Source: CAYLLT01 sp964591605 (GTDB lineage: Bacteria; Planctomycetota; Phycisphaerae; UBA1845; PWPN01). From it: DNA of 39,576 nt. The translations under genes and the position numbers were made by a program. Position 1 is the stretch's first letter. Each line of letters opens with the position of its first letter. The stretch covers positions 1 to 39,576 of the forward strand of contig CAZQEN010000023.1 of NCBI GenBank assembly GCA_964591605.1, given 5' to 3'. Below, in pieces: positions 16,128-24,592 of this stretch. The notes beneath the pieces are model-generated. The model saw nothing but the letters and a program-made list of their open reading frames with translations. It had not been told where the DNA came from and searched no databases.

Positions 16128-17027
16128 TCACTGACGGTAGTAGTACCAGGGCTCCCAGGAGCGGGAATGGATCATATCGATGAGCACGGCCACGCTGGTT
16201 TTGGGGCTTGCCGTCTGGCCGAACTGAAACGCCGTGTTGATGCTCCCGGCGGTCATATCCACCCAGTCGCCGGGGAATTTCTTGACCCATTGAGCGTGAC
16301 CGTCGCCGAACAGGAAGTTCGTTCCGGCCTCGCCGTGATTGTCCCAGGGCTGGGGACAATCATCACCCCCGCCCAGGGTCGGCCTGCATCCCGCGTCACG
16401 ACCGGGCGGACTGCCCTGCGATTCATCGGCATCCCACGCCAGCGCGATCTCCGAGAGATAGGCCTCGAAATGCTTGCTTCGCCGGTGCAGACCGGCCAGC
16501 GGCCGCCACGGATCGTTGGCGCCCCCTCCGTAAACGCCCGTGTACTCGTAGCTGTGGCCGCCCGTTGAATCGTCGCGGCTCCTGGCAATCCGGCAGATGT
16601 CGCCCGACCTCCCGCTCCCTGCCGGATCAATGAGATAGGCGACCTTGTCCTTCTCCGGACCGTTTCGGTGGGCCACGTCCCAGCGCAGCGTTTCAGGCCG
16701 GATCACGTTTCGCGTGCCCGGACAGATGAGGCTGTTCACATTCGCCAGCAGACGCGCCTTCCACAGGGCGTACCAGTTGTCGTCATCTTCGCTGGCGGTC
16801 AGCGGGAAGTAGTCGCGGTAGGTGTGGGCATAGGCGATCGAGCCGTTCCCGATGTGGTGCAGATTCGCGGTACACGCCGCGGCCTTTGCCTGCGCTCGGG
16901 CGCGGGCGAGGGAGGGCAGCAGCACCGCCGCCAGCAGCGAGATGATGGCGACCACCACCAGGACTTCGATCAGCGTAAAGCCCCGGGCTCGAGTGGATGC
17001 CGGTGCTCGACAGGCGCGATCCGACAT
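16128..17027 (-). CDS. Type II secretion/type IV pilin-like pseudopilin
   Basis: A 299-residue pseudopilin. The prepilin peptidase site is 'RARG|FTLIEVLVVVAIISLLAAVLL', with Gly at -1, Phe at +1 and Glu at +5, followed by the hydrophobic assembly helix. The globular part has 'AACTANLHHIGNGSIAYA' and ends with 'GTNFLFGDGHAQWVKKF', the 'DGH' motif typical of the large pseudopilin families expanded in planctomycetes (DUF1559 and relatives). The start at 17027 follows a TATACT box by 6 nt without a ribosome site; a more upstream ATG at 17042 would overlap that box. Substrate or assembly partner unknown. Confidence 0.85.
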   Translation of the reverse strand: MSDRACRAPASTRARGFTLIEVLVVVAIISLLAAVLLPSLARARAQAKAAACTANLHHIGNGSIAYAHTYRDYFPLTASEDDDNWYALWKARLLANVNSLICPGTRNVIRPETLRWDVAHRNGPEKDKVAYLIDPAGSGRSGDICRIARSRDDSTGGHSYEYTGVYGGGANDPWRPLAGLHRRSKHFEAYLSEIALAWDADESQGSPPGRDAGCRPTLGGGDDCPQPWDNHGEAGTNFLFGDGHAQWVKKFPGDWVDMTAGSINTAFQFGQTASPKTSVAVLIDMIHSRSWEPWYYYRQ

Positions 17028-17033
17028 GCCCGC

Positions 17034-17039
17034 AGTATA
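17034..17039 (-). promoter_or_regulatory. -10 box of a leaderless promoter for the pseudopilin gene
   Basis: TATACT on the minus strand, 6 nt before ATG 17027. No Shine-Dalgarno and no clear -35 are seen. The intergenic DNA from here to 17229 shows nothing else. Confidence 0.5.
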
Positions 17040-17229
17040 CATCCGCCTCCAGGCGATGCGAGCGAGAAATCCGTGTTCACCGCCGGCGAGGGATCCGTGG
17101 CCGTCTGGGCGACGTCGCTTTCAGAACCCCCCTGCGGGAGCGGGGGTCGGTCGAGCCGGTGCATACAGCACTCCGCTCGTCGCCCACGCTCCGGCTCCAG
17201 GTGAGCGTATCCGGCGCGCATGGTGCAGG

Positions 17230-18135
17230 CTATCCCTCGAACGGCTGACCGAGGGCGGCGGGGGCGCGGGTCCGGCCGGCCAGGCCCGCGAGCACCACGA
17301 GCGTGAGCACGTAAGGGGCCATCTGGAGGATCTGCGGGGCGGGCAGACCGGGAAGCGGCGACACTTCCAGCGTATACTCAACGGCGTAGACGTACCCGAA
17401 GAACAATCCTCCCGCGATGAGCCCCAGCGGGCTCCAGCGCCCGAAGATGACCATGGCGAGGGCCAGAAAGCCGCGCCCGGCGGTCATGTTGTAGCCGAAC
17501 TGATGGTTGAACATGATCGACAGGTACGAACCGGCCAGGCCGGCAAGGAATCCGCCTCCAAGAACGATCAGGCATCTCCGCCGGCCGACCCGGGCCCCGG
17601 CGGCCGCCATCGCCGCCGGGTATTCGCCCAGCGCCGTCAATTCGATGCCCCAGCGCGTCCGCCGGATCAGGATCTCCAGCCCCACCGCAAGGGCAATCGT
17701 CACGTAGCACAGTGAGAACTGATCGAAGGCCCGGATCGGCAGGATCGACAGATGCAGCGGCTCGAAATGCACGCTCGACTGCGCCGCCCAGCCGCTCTGC
17801 ACGCACCACTTGTAGCCCACCCCGGTCGCGCCCAGGGCGATGAGGTTGATGGCCGTGCCGGCCACGATCTGATCGGCCCGGAACGCGATCGTCACCACCG
17901 CAAAGCACGCCGCCAGCGCGATGCCGGCCATGGCGGCGCACATCACGCCCGCCCCGGCCGACCCGGTGCCCACCGCTCCCGCCCAGCCCGCCAGCGCCCC
18001 GGCGAGCATCATGCCCTCGATCCCGATGTTGACGACGCCCGACCGCTGCACCGCCAGCTCACCCAGACCGGCCAGCCAGAGCGGCACGGCAAAGCGGATC
18101 GCATCCTGCGTCGTCAAATCCAATGAGAAGCTCAT
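17230..18135 (-). CDS. ABC transporter permease, BMP/nucleoside type (second permease)
   Basis: A 301-residue inner-membrane permease with 8-9 helices, of the branched permease family (BPD_transp_2). Motifs: 'LAGLGELAVQRSGVVNIGIEGMMLAGAL' near the N-terminus (the characteristic NIGIEG box), 'GTAINLIALG', 'GEYPAAMAAAG' (coupling-helix region facing the ATPase) and 'GRGFLALAMVIFGRWSPLG'. This matches NupQ/YufQ-type subunits of nucleoside importers. It follows the other permease by 71 nt, a gap that contains a palindrome. A weak AAGGT precedes the ATG. Substrate (nucleoside, sugar or related) is inferred from family. Confidence 0.88.
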   Translation of the reverse strand: MSFSLDLTTQDAIRFAVPLWLAGLGELAVQRSGVVNIGIEGMMLAGALAGWAGAVGTGSAGAGVMCAAMAGIALAACFAVVTIAFRADQIVAGTAINLIALGATGVGYKWCVQSGWAAQSSVHFEPLHLSILPIRAFDQFSLCYVTIALAVGLEILIRRTRWGIELTALGEYPAAMAAAGARVGRRRCLIVLGGGFLAGLAGSYLSIMFNHQFGYNMTAGRGFLALAMVIFGRWSPLGLIAGGLFFGYVYAVEYTLEVSPLPGLPAPQILQMAPYVLTLVVLAGLAGRTRAPAALGQPFEG

Positions 18136-18178
18136 ACCTTACATTCCCAGTATGACCTTTCGCGGCCGCACCTCCGGA

Positions 18179-18205
18179 CAGGTCCCGCCCGGCAGGCGGG
18201 ACCTG
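18179..18205. repeat. Palindrome between two permease genes
   Basis: CAGGTCCCGCC (18179-18189) and GGCGGGACCTG (18195-18205) form a perfect 11-bp stem with a 5-nt loop, immediately after the stop of the upstream permease gene. It resembles the dispersed GC palindromes elsewhere in the window and could attenuate or stabilise the operon mRNA. Confidence 0.6.
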
Positions 18206-18206
18206 C

Positions 18207-19244
18207 CTACTTGCGGCGCCAGGCCGGCCCGCTCATCACCAGGACCACCAGCACCAGCACGCCCTTGATCACCTGGGCGATGTCCGCGGGAATCCCGAGC
18301 GCGGCCTGTCGTTCGAGATGCGACGCCCCGACGTCCAGCATGCCCAGAAAGAGCGCCGCGACCGCAACGCCCAGCGGCTCAAGCCGGCCGAGGAGGGCCA
18401 CGGCAATGGCCACGTAGCCGAAGCCTTCCGACGCCTGAATGTTGAGCAGGTGCGTGACGCCGGCAACCTGCACGCCTCCGGCCAGCCCCCCCAGCGCTCC
18501 CGATAGCACCATGACGCCCAGCCGCACCCGGGGCACGCGGATGCCCGTCCACTCGGCCGCGACCGGGTTGAGCCCGGCGACCCGCACTTCAAAACCCCAG
18601 ACGCTCCAGCGGATCAGGATCCAGAGCCCCGCCGCCGCCATCACCGCGAGCACAAATCCCGCGTGCAGATCGGTGGCGGGCACCAGCAACGGCAGATAGC
18701 CGTGCCGGGCAATCGGGTCGGACTGCGCGGCGGACGGGTCCGAGCCGCGGAGCGGCCCCTGCGTGAGGTATCGCACGAACGCATCGGCCACGAAGTTGAG
18801 CAGGATCGTGCTGAGCACGAGCGGCACGCGGCGCACGTTTTCGAGCACCACGGCCGGCAGGGCATACAACCCCCCTGCCGCTGCGGCCGTCAGGAGCATC
18901 GCCGGCATGAGCGCCGCAGCGGGCAGGGCCGCGGCGTGGATCCCGACGGCGGTCGCCGCGATGGCCCCCAGCAGGTACTGACCCTCGACACCGATGTTCC
19001 AGGCCTGGGCGCGAAACGCAACCGCCACCGCCAGGCCGCAGAGCATGAGCGGGCAGCTCCGGCCGAGGGCCTCGGCGAAGCGATACGGATCGCCCAGCGG
19101 CCCCCTCACCAGCGCCGACAGCACCTCAAGCGGGTTCCTGCCACCCAGGGCAATGAGCAGCGACACGAGCATCGTGGCCACGGCGGCCGCGGCCAGCGAC
19201 TGGGCCAGGCCGCGCAGGGCGCTGCGGCGGTCAAAGCGGATCAT
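18207..19244 (-). CDS. ABC transporter permease, BMP/nucleoside type (first permease)
   Basis: A 345-residue permease of the same family as its neighbour, corresponding to NupP/YufP. It has an N-terminal helix after 'MIRFDRRSALRGL' and motifs 'CGLAVAVAFRAQAWNIGVEGQYLLGAI' (NIGVEG box), 'LVLSTILLNFVADAFVRYL', 'GLNPVAAEWTGI' (coupling helix) and 'SEGFGYVAIAVALLGRLEPLG'. The ATG at 19244 overlaps the ATPase stop by 4 nt (ATGA), a sign of translational coupling. The frame is open further upstream inside the ATPase gene, but those codons are shadow. Confidence 0.9.
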   Translation of the reverse strand: MIRFDRRSALRGLAQSLAAAAVATMLVSLLIALGGRNPLEVLSALVRGPLGDPYRFAEALGRSCPLMLCGLAVAVAFRAQAWNIGVEGQYLLGAIAATAVGIHAAALPAAALMPAMLLTAAAAGGLYALPAVVLENVRRVPLVLSTILLNFVADAFVRYLTQGPLRGSDPSAAQSDPIARHGYLPLLVPATDLHAGFVLAVMAAAGLWILIRWSVWGFEVRVAGLNPVAAEWTGIRVPRVRLGVMVLSGALGGLAGGVQVAGVTHLLNIQASEGFGYVAIAVALLGRLEPLGVAVAALFLGMLDVGASHLERQAALGIPADIAQVIKGVLVLVVLVMSGPAWRRK

Positions 19245-20821
19245 GACGCCGCCCCCAGCATGAGCTGCCCGATGTGCTCGCGGGTGCACTGCGGCCAGTC
19301 CGTGGAGATGCACCGGCCCGCATACATGACGTACAGGCGGTCGGCCAGCTCAAGAAGCTCGTCGAGATCGCTGTGAATGAGCAGGATTCCGGCCCCGCGG
19401 TCGCGCTGGGCGAGCAAGGCGTCAAAAACGAAGCGTGTGGCCGCGATGTCGAGCCCGCGCACCGGATTGTGGGCCAGGATCACCGCCGGCGATCCGGAAA
19501 GCTCCCGGGCGATAACAACTTTTTGCTGGTTTCCTCCACTGAGCTGCTCGATAGGCACGTCCACCCCCGGCGCGCGCACGTCGAACCCGCGCACCAGGTC
19601 CCCGGCCCGCCGGCGGGCCAGCGACCACCGAAGAAAACCGCGCGAACTCAGCGGCGCGGACCGGTACCCCCGCAGCGAGAGGTTTTCGGCCAGGTTCATG
19701 CCCGGCACCAGGGCCTGCCGCAGGCGGTCCTCCGCCACGTGGGCCATGCCCAGCCTGCTTCGGGCCCGCGGCGGCGCGTGCGTGACATCGCGGCCTGCGA
19801 GCTGAATCGTCCCGTCTCGAACCGGCGTGAGCCCGACCAGCACGGAGGCGAGCACGTCCTGCCCGTTGCCCTCAACACCCGCAATACCGACGATTTCGCC
19901 GGCGCGGACGGCGACATTGACTTCGCGGACGCCCCGCCCGGCGGTCGATCCCCCATCCGGCCTCGAAGCCGGTAAGTGAGGTGCGCCCGCCGTCACACTG
20001 GTCAGTTTCAGAACCATCGTGCCGGTAGAGGTGGATCCCTGTGACGCGGCAACGGCCGAGCGCGGCGTTCCCGGTGGGGCAAGGTCCGCCCCGACCATGC
20101 AGCGGGCCATGTTGGCGGGAGTCAGATCGCGGGCCGGGCCCGAGTACACGCACCGTCCGCGGCGAAGGATCGTCAGATCGTCACAAATCCGGGCCACCTC
20201 GCCAAGCTTGTGGGAGATGAACGCGATGGCGAGGCCCTGCTGCTTCAATCGCTCGATCGCTGCGAAAAACGGCTCGACTTCCTGAGGCGTGAGGACCGCC
20301 GTCGGCTCGTCGAGAATCAGCACCCGCCGCGCGATGCTCAGGGCCCGCAGGATCTCGACGCGCTGGCGTTCGCCGACGCTGAGCGTCTCGATTTTCGCGT
20401 CCGGGTCGACCGGTAGACCGATCTGACGACCCACATCCCGCACGAGCTGCGCCGCTCGGCGCCGGGCGCCCCACTGCCCGAGTTCCCGCCGGCCCAGCGT
20501 GCAGTTCTCCGCGACGGTCAGGTTGGGAACCAGCATGAAATGCTGATGGACCATCGCAATGCCGGCGCGACCCGATTGAGCGGGAGACCAACCCGTCAGA
20601 CTGCCGTCCGGTGTGAGGATTCGGCCGTCGTCCGGCCACAGAAGGCCGGCCGCGATGCGCATCAGCGTCGATTTCCCCGCCCCGTTCTCCCCCAGCACCC
20701 CGTGGACGCGCCCGGGGACGAATGCGGCACTCACATCATCGAGCGCCACCAGCGCGGCAAAGCGCTTGGTGATGTGTTCGAGATGGAGGGCAGGATGGAC
20801 GTGTTCGGCGTTAGTGCTCAT
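19241..20821 (-). CDS. ABC transporter ATPase with two nucleotide-binding domains, BMP/nucleoside type
   Basis: A 526-residue tandem ATPase. Domain 1: Walker A 'GENGAGKST' (residues 44-52), signature 'LSVGERQRVEIL', Walker B 'VLILDEPTAVL', then His in the H-loop ('FISHKL'). Domain 2: degenerate Walker A 'GVEGNGQDVL', signature 'LSGGNQQKVVIAREL' and 'VILAHNPVRGLDI' in place of a standard Walker B. One canonical and one degenerate site is normal for RbsA/NupO-type ATPases. It is first in an operon with two permeases. No BmpA-like substrate-binding lipoprotein gene is present nearby. No ribosome site precedes ATG 20821. Confidence 0.9.
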   Translation of the reverse strand: MSTNAEHVHPALHLEHITKRFAALVALDDVSAAFVPGRVHGVLGENGAGKSTLMRIAAGLLWPDDGRILTPDGSLTGWSPAQSGRAGIAMVHQHFMLVPNLTVAENCTLGRRELGQWGARRRAAQLVRDVGRQIGLPVDPDAKIETLSVGERQRVEILRALSIARRVLILDEPTAVLTPQEVEPFFAAIERLKQQGLAIAFISHKLGEVARICDDLTILRRGRCVYSGPARDLTPANMARCMVGADLAPPGTPRSAVAASQGSTSTGTMVLKLTSVTAGAPHLPASRPDGGSTAGRGVREVNVAVRAGEIVGIAGVEGNGQDVLASVLVGLTPVRDGTIQLAGRDVTHAPPRARSRLGMAHVAEDRLRQALVPGMNLAENLSLRGYRSAPLSSRGFLRWSLARRRAGDLVRGFDVRAPGVDVPIEQLSGGNQQKVVIARELSGSPAVILAHNPVRGLDIAATRFVFDALLAQRDRGAGILLIHSDLDELLELADRLYVMYAGRCISTDWPQCTREHIGQLMLGAAS

Positions 20822-20825
20822 CGGT

Positions 20826-20969
20826 CAAGTGAGAGAGTGAGAAAGTGAGAAAGTACAAAGCGAGAAGGTGGAAAAGTCGACCAGTGGGAGCATTGAGGAC
20901 GACAGGGGGGAAAGTGGGAAAACGAGAACTCGATCTCTCTTCCTTTCTCACTTTCCCACCTTCTCACTT
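20826..20969. repeat. Purine heptad/octad repeat with inverted copy
   Basis: The whole gap between dapF and the ABC operon is filled by imperfect repeats of GTGAGAAA: a left arm at 20826-20876 (purine on plus) and a right arm at 20938-20969 (pyrimidine on plus). GAGAAGGTGGAAAAG in the left arm is matched by GAGAAGGTGGGAAAG on the opposite strand of the right arm, so a transcript could fold into a long imperfect hairpin. This could act as the dapF terminator. Confidence 0.65.
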
Positions 20970-21812
20970 TCACGCCGGCCACTCTCCGCTGAAGATCTCG
21001 ACGGCCGGCCCGGTCATGTAGACGTGGTTGTCCGACTCATTCCACTCCATCTGGAGATCGCCGCCGGGCAGGTGCGCGGTGATCCGGCGGCCGCTGCGCC
21101 CGGTGAGCACGCCCGCGACACAGATCGCGGCTACGCCGGTGCCGCACGCCTGCGTCGGGCCGCTGCCGCGTTCCCAGTGCAGCGCGGAGACCTCCGACGG
21201 CCCCTGCACCTCCACGAAATGCACGTTCGTGCGCTGCGGGAAGAGCGGGCTGGTTTCGAGCCGGCGGCCCTCCTCCGCCAGCCGCGCCGGCGGCAGCATT
21301 TCGAGTGGCACGCCGTACACGACCACATGCGGGTTGCCCATGGACACACAGGTCATCTTCGCCGGCCGTCCCCCGACCTGGATGTCATAGTCCACGAGCT
21401 GATCCTTGCGGAGCGTGGTCGGCATGTCTTCGGGCGTCAGCCGCGGCGGGCCCATGTCCACGCGCACGAGCGAGACCTTGCCGCCCAGCAGCGTGAGCTC
21501 CAGCGTCAGCACGCCCGCGTCGGTTTCAATCTGGAGGGGATTATTTCGCGACAGGCCGTGATCGTACACGTACTTGGCCACGCACCGGATGCCGTTCCCG
21601 CACATCTGCCCGCGCGAGCCGTCGATGTTGTACATCTCCATCCGGGCGTCGGCCTTGTCCGACGGGCAGATCAGGATCAGACCGTCACTGCCCACGCCCG
21701 TGTTGCGGTCGCTGACCGCCCGCGCGAGCGCCGGGGCATCCATCACCCGCTCCTGGAAGCAGTTGACGTAAATGTAGCAGTTGCCCAGGCCGTGCATTTT
21801 CGTGAACTTCAT
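20970..21812 (-). CDS. dapF: Diaminopimelate epimerase
   Basis: Converts LL- to meso-diaminopimelate in lysine and peptidoglycan synthesis, cytoplasmic. 280 residues, the usual length. The two catalytic cysteines are in 'MCGNGIRC' (Cys71) and 'ACGTGVAA' (Cys222). 'TKMHGLGN' at the N-terminus, 'DRNTGVGSDGLI', 'NIDGSRGQ' and 'MGNPH' are further family motifs. The start at 21812 follows a perfect TATAAT by 8 nt and has no ribosome site. Presence of dapF fits a planctomycete that makes DAP-type peptidoglycan. Confidence 0.97.
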   Translation of the reverse strand: MKFTKMHGLGNCYIYVNCFQERVMDAPALARAVSDRNTGVGSDGLILICPSDKADARMEMYNIDGSRGQMCGNGIRCVAKYVYDHGLSRNNPLQIETDAGVLTLELTLLGGKVSLVRVDMGPPRLTPEDMPTTLRKDQLVDYDIQVGGRPAKMTCVSMGNPHVVVYGVPLEMLPPARLAEEGRRLETSPLFPQRTNVHFVEVQGPSEVSALHWERGSGPTQACGTGVAAICVAGVLTGRSGRRITAHLPGGDLQMEWNESDNHVYMTGPAVEIFSGEWPA

Positions 21813-21820
21813 GCGGCGGG

Positions 21821-21829
21821 ATTATAGCA
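21821..21829 (-). promoter_or_regulatory. Extended -10 promoter of dapF
   Basis: TGC-TATAAT on the minus strand, i.e. an extended -10 with a perfect TATAAT (21821-21826), 8 nt before ATG 21812. No good -35 is seen. The transcript would have essentially no leader. Confidence 0.65.
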
Positions 21830-21922
21830 TCCCTTTGACGCCAACGCAGGTTTCTCTATCGTGTACCTGACATCAACGCCCTGCCCGGCGCCGGCAGCGC
21901 TGCGCTGGAGTGTTGTCCTCGC

Positions 21923-21949
21923 CTGGCCGCCACAGCGGGCGGCCGCTAC
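21923..21949 (-). repeat. Copy of 27-nt GGCCGC dispersed repeat
   Basis: One of four 27-nt copies in the window; on the minus strand it reads GTAGCGGCCGCCCG at its left end and finishes TGGCGGCCAG. It lies just upstream of the ribosome site of the sulfatase gene. The other copies are at 24308, 30147 and 30231. Confidence 0.7.
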
Positions 21950-21964
21950 GGAACGGAGGTCACG

Positions 21965-23362
21965 ATGCGCCGGATCCCATCCATCGGTGTGATCGGTCCG
22001 ATGCTGTTCGCGAGCGTCTCCGGTGCTTTTGCAGCGAATACTCCGCCCACGCGGCCCAACTTTCTGCTCGTGTTCCTCGACGACATGCGTTATGACGCGA
22101 TGAGCTGCGCCGGGCATCCATTCGCCCAAACCCCGAACATGGACCGCCTCGCCCGCGAAGGGGCGTACTGCCAGAACGCCTTCGTGACCATCTCGCTGTG
22201 CAGCCCGAGCCGGGCGTGCTTCCTCACCGGGCAATATGCACACCGGCATGGCGTGATGCGGAACAACGGGACGGACCTTCGAGAAGATGCGGTCACCTGG
22301 CCCAAAGAACTGCAGAAAGCCGGCTATCAGACCGCCTACTTCGGCAAGCTGCACATGGCGCCCAAAGACGACAAACGGCCGGGTTTTGACTACTGGGTCA
22401 GCTACAAGGGCCAGGGCAGGTACTTCGACCAGCTCATGAACATCGACGGCCGGCATGAGGAGACGAAAGGCTACATCGACGACGTTGTCACCGACCTCGC
22501 GATCGAGTGGGTGACGAAAAGACGCGACAGGAGCCGGCCGTTCGGCATGGTGCTCGCATTCAAGTCCGTTCACGGCCCGTTCAAACCGCCCGAGCGGCTC
22601 AAGGACCTCTACGCCGACGCCAAGGTCACGCCACCGGTCTCAGCCACCGAACCGTTCTCCAACAAGCCCGCGTTCGTCGAAGAGTGGGTCGGACGCCTGA
22701 ACCAGGTCTTGAGGCTCGATGATGCCCCATTCATCCGCCAGTACCACGCGGCCGTCCGCGGCTCTGACGACAATCTCGGCCGCATGCTCGACGCTCTCAC
22801 CGCCGAAGGCATCCTCGACGACACCTGCATCGTCTTCAGCAGCGACAACGGCTATCACCACCGCGAACACGGCGGCCTGCTCGACAAGCGGACCGCCTAC
22901 GAGGAATCCATCCGCATCCCGATGCTCGTGCGTTACCCGAAACTCGTGAAGACCGGGACAAAGCTGCCGCAGCTCGTCCTCCACATCGATATCGGCCCGA
23001 CGTTTCTGGAGCTGGCGGGCGTGAAGGTTCCCGGCGTGATGCAGGGCCGCAGCCTCGTGCCCGTTCTGACCGGGAAGGCGGAAAATTGGCGTCGTACCTT
23101 CCTCTACGAATACTTCCGCGAGATGGGCTTCCGGCAGGTACCCACCATCCAGGCCGTCCGGACGGAGCGGTTCAAGTACATCCGCTACCTCGACCCGCCC
23201 GACCGGCCGGAGTTGTACGACCTGCTCAACGATCCCCACGAACTCAAGAACCTGCACGAGGATCCCCGGCAGAAAGACGTGCGGGCGGCGCTGCAGGCCG
23301 AGCTCGACCGGCTGATCGAAGAGACCGGGGCCGACAAACCGGTGGCCTCGAAGCCCGAGTAG
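21965..23362 (+). CDS. Exported sulfatase (formylglycine type)
   Basis: A 465-residue type I sulfatase that hydrolyses sulfate esters, probably of polysaccharides. The signal peptide is 'MRRIPSIGVIGPMLFASVSG' plus 'AFA'. Metal ligands 'LVFLDDMRYD' (Asp39, Asp40). The FGly motif is 'LCSPSRACFLTGQY', with Cys79 in C-S-P-S-R, to be oxidised by a maturation enzyme not seen in the window. Later 'FSSDNGYHHREHGG' supplies the second Asp-Asn metal pair, and 'LYDLLNDPHELKNL' is the typical C-terminal motif. ATG 21965 has GGAGG 5 nt upstream. Stand-alone gene; substrate unknown. Confidence 0.95.
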   Translation: MRRIPSIGVIGPMLFASVSGAFAANTPPTRPNFLLVFLDDMRYDAMSCAGHPFAQTPNMDRLAREGAYCQNAFVTISLCSPSRACFLTGQYAHRHGVMRNNGTDLREDAVTWPKELQKAGYQTAYFGKLHMAPKDDKRPGFDYWVSYKGQGRYFDQLMNIDGRHEETKGYIDDVVTDLAIEWVTKRRDRSRPFGMVLAFKSVHGPFKPPERLKDLYADAKVTPPVSATEPFSNKPAFVEEWVGRLNQVLRLDDAPFIRQYHAAVRGSDDNLGRMLDALTAEGILDDTCIVFSSDNGYHHREHGGLLDKRTAYEESIRIPMLVRYPKLVKTGTKLPQLVLHIDIGPTFLELAGVKVPGVMQGRSLVPVLTGKAENWRRTFLYEYFREMGFRQVPTIQAVRTERFKYIRYLDPPDRPELYDLLNDPHELKNLHEDPRQKDVRAALQAELDRLIEETGADKPVASKPE

Positions 23363-23388
23363 GTCCTGCCTCCCGGTGGGAGCTGTGG

Positions 23389-23418
23389 TTGCCTCACAGC
23401 GGCGAAATCCAGTATGCT
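23389..23418 (+). promoter_or_regulatory. Candidate promoter of ymdB
   Basis: TTGCCT (23389-23394), an 18-nt spacer and TATGCT (23413-23418), giving a ~40-nt leader to ATG 23466. Confidence 0.45.
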
Positions 23419-23465
23419 CGCGACTGCCGCGGTGAGAAACGAGCACGCGGCTAGAAAGCTGGGCC

Positions 23466-24293
23466 ATGCAGGTCAATCTGCTGTGCATCGGAGACGTGGT
23501 CGGGCGGCCGGGCCGGTTTGTCGTGTCGCAGGCCCTTCCCGAACTGGTCAAGAAGCACGATATCCACTGCGTCATCTGCAACGTGGAGAACGCCGCAGGC
23601 GGCTCGGGCTTCACGCCGCAGCTCTACGAGAAGTTCCGCCGCTACGGTGTGCATCTCATCACACTGGGCGACCACATCTACCGCCGCGTGGAGATCCTGC
23701 CGACGCTGGAACGGTCGACGATCATGGTACGCCCGGTGAACTATCCGCCGAACTCACCCGGCCGGCTGGTGGGCCTCACCGAGACGGCGATCGGGCCGAA
23801 GGTGGCCGTCCTCTCGGTCATGGGGCGGCTGTACATGAAGCCCAACGCCGACTGCCCGTTCCGCGGCATCGACAACGCCCTCCGGCAGGTTCCCCCTGAC
23901 GTCAAGATCATCGTCGTCGATGTCCACGCGGAGGCGACCAGCGAGAAGGTCGCCCTCGGCTGGCACCTCGACGGCCGGGTCAGCGTGGTCTTCGGGACCC
24001 ACACCCACATTCCGACGGCGGACGAACGCATCCTGCCGCACGGCACCGCCTACATCACCGATCTGGGGATGACCGGCCCCTATGATTCCGTGCTCGGCCG
24101 GCGCAAGGACCGCGTGATCAAGCACCTGATGACCAACCTGCCCCACCCGTTTGACGTGGCCGAGGCCGATGTCCGGATGTGCGGCGTTCTCGTGCAGGTG
24201 GAATCCGCCACCGGAAGAGCGACTCACATCGAGCGGGTCAACGTGTCGGCGGCGAATTACGTACCCATGACCAACGGCAGTGATTCGGATTAA
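23466..24293 (+). CDS. ymdB: YmdB-family metallophosphoesterase
   Basis: A 275-residue dinuclear-metal phosphodiesterase; B. subtilis YmdB hydrolyses 2',3'-cyclic nucleotides. Motifs in order: 'LCIGDVVGRPGR' (Asp10), 'VICNVENAAGGSG' (Glu41, Asn42), 'LITLGDHIYRR' (Asp69-His70, where many homologues have Asn-His), 'VVDVHAEATSEK', and 'FGTHTHIPTADERI' with the His metal ligands, then 'GTAYITDLGMTGPY'. Length fits the family. There is no strong Shine-Dalgarno before the ATG. A gene of this family near xseA is common in Gram-positives too, but no coupling is visible here. Confidence 0.93.
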   Translation: MQVNLLCIGDVVGRPGRFVVSQALPELVKKHDIHCVICNVENAAGGSGFTPQLYEKFRRYGVHLITLGDHIYRRVEILPTLERSTIMVRPVNYPPNSPGRLVGLTETAIGPKVAVLSVMGRLYMKPNADCPFRGIDNALRQVPPDVKIIVVDVHAEATSEKVALGWHLDGRVSVVFGTHTHIPTADERILPHGTAYITDLGMTGPYDSVLGRRKDRVIKHLMTNLPHPFDVAEADVRMCGVLVQVESATGRATHIERVNVSAANYVPMTNGSDSD

Positions 24294-24307
24294 CCCGTGG
24301 ATACCCG

Positions 24308-24334
24308 GTAGCGGCCGCCCCCCGTGGCGGCCGG
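24308..24334 (+). repeat. Copy of 27-nt GGCCGC dispersed repeat
   Basis: Reads GTAGCGGCCGCCCC at the left and GTGGCGGCCGG at the right, between the ymdB stop and the small gene at 24373. Confidence 0.7.
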
Positions 24335-24372
24335 GCATAAACACGGATCCTCCATCGCGAGAGGGCAGAATG

Positions 24373-24591
24373 ATGACGATAGAGGAAGAGGCCCGTCTCA
24401 TTCTTCAGCAACTCGATGAGGGACGTTGGCAATGGATGAAAGTCAAACGCTTTGATCCGAACGTCCACGAGGATATTCAGCAAAAGTACGACGCCCTGAT
24501 GCGCCATCATGAACAGGAAACAGGTTTCCTCATTGAGCTTGTGAGAAGACTATGTTCCGCGGTGGTCGCCAGGCCCCGGCAGACCGGCTGA
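24373..24591 (+). CDS. Small conserved-looking hypothetical protein upstream of xseA
   Basis: A 72-residue soluble, charged, helical protein ('MTIEEEARLILQQLDEGRW...FDPNVHEDIQQKYDAL'). No family recognised; it is not an obvious XseB, the ~80-residue small subunit usually paired with XseA. ATG 24373 is favoured over ATG 24370 because GAGGG lies 7 nt upstream. Its stop is 1 nt from the xseA start, so the two are very probably cotranscribed and translationally coupled, which suggests a related role. Confidence 0.65.
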   Translation: MTIEEEARLILQQLDEGRWQWMKVKRFDPNVHEDIQQKYDALMRHHEQETGFLIELVRRLCSAVVARPRQTG

Positions 24592-24592
24592 T

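Noticed and set aside
20938..20969. Simple sequencing low-complexity artefact at the GTGAGAAA tract
   Set aside because: The repeat units are imperfect and arranged as inverted arms, which argues for a genuine repeat rather than an artefact.
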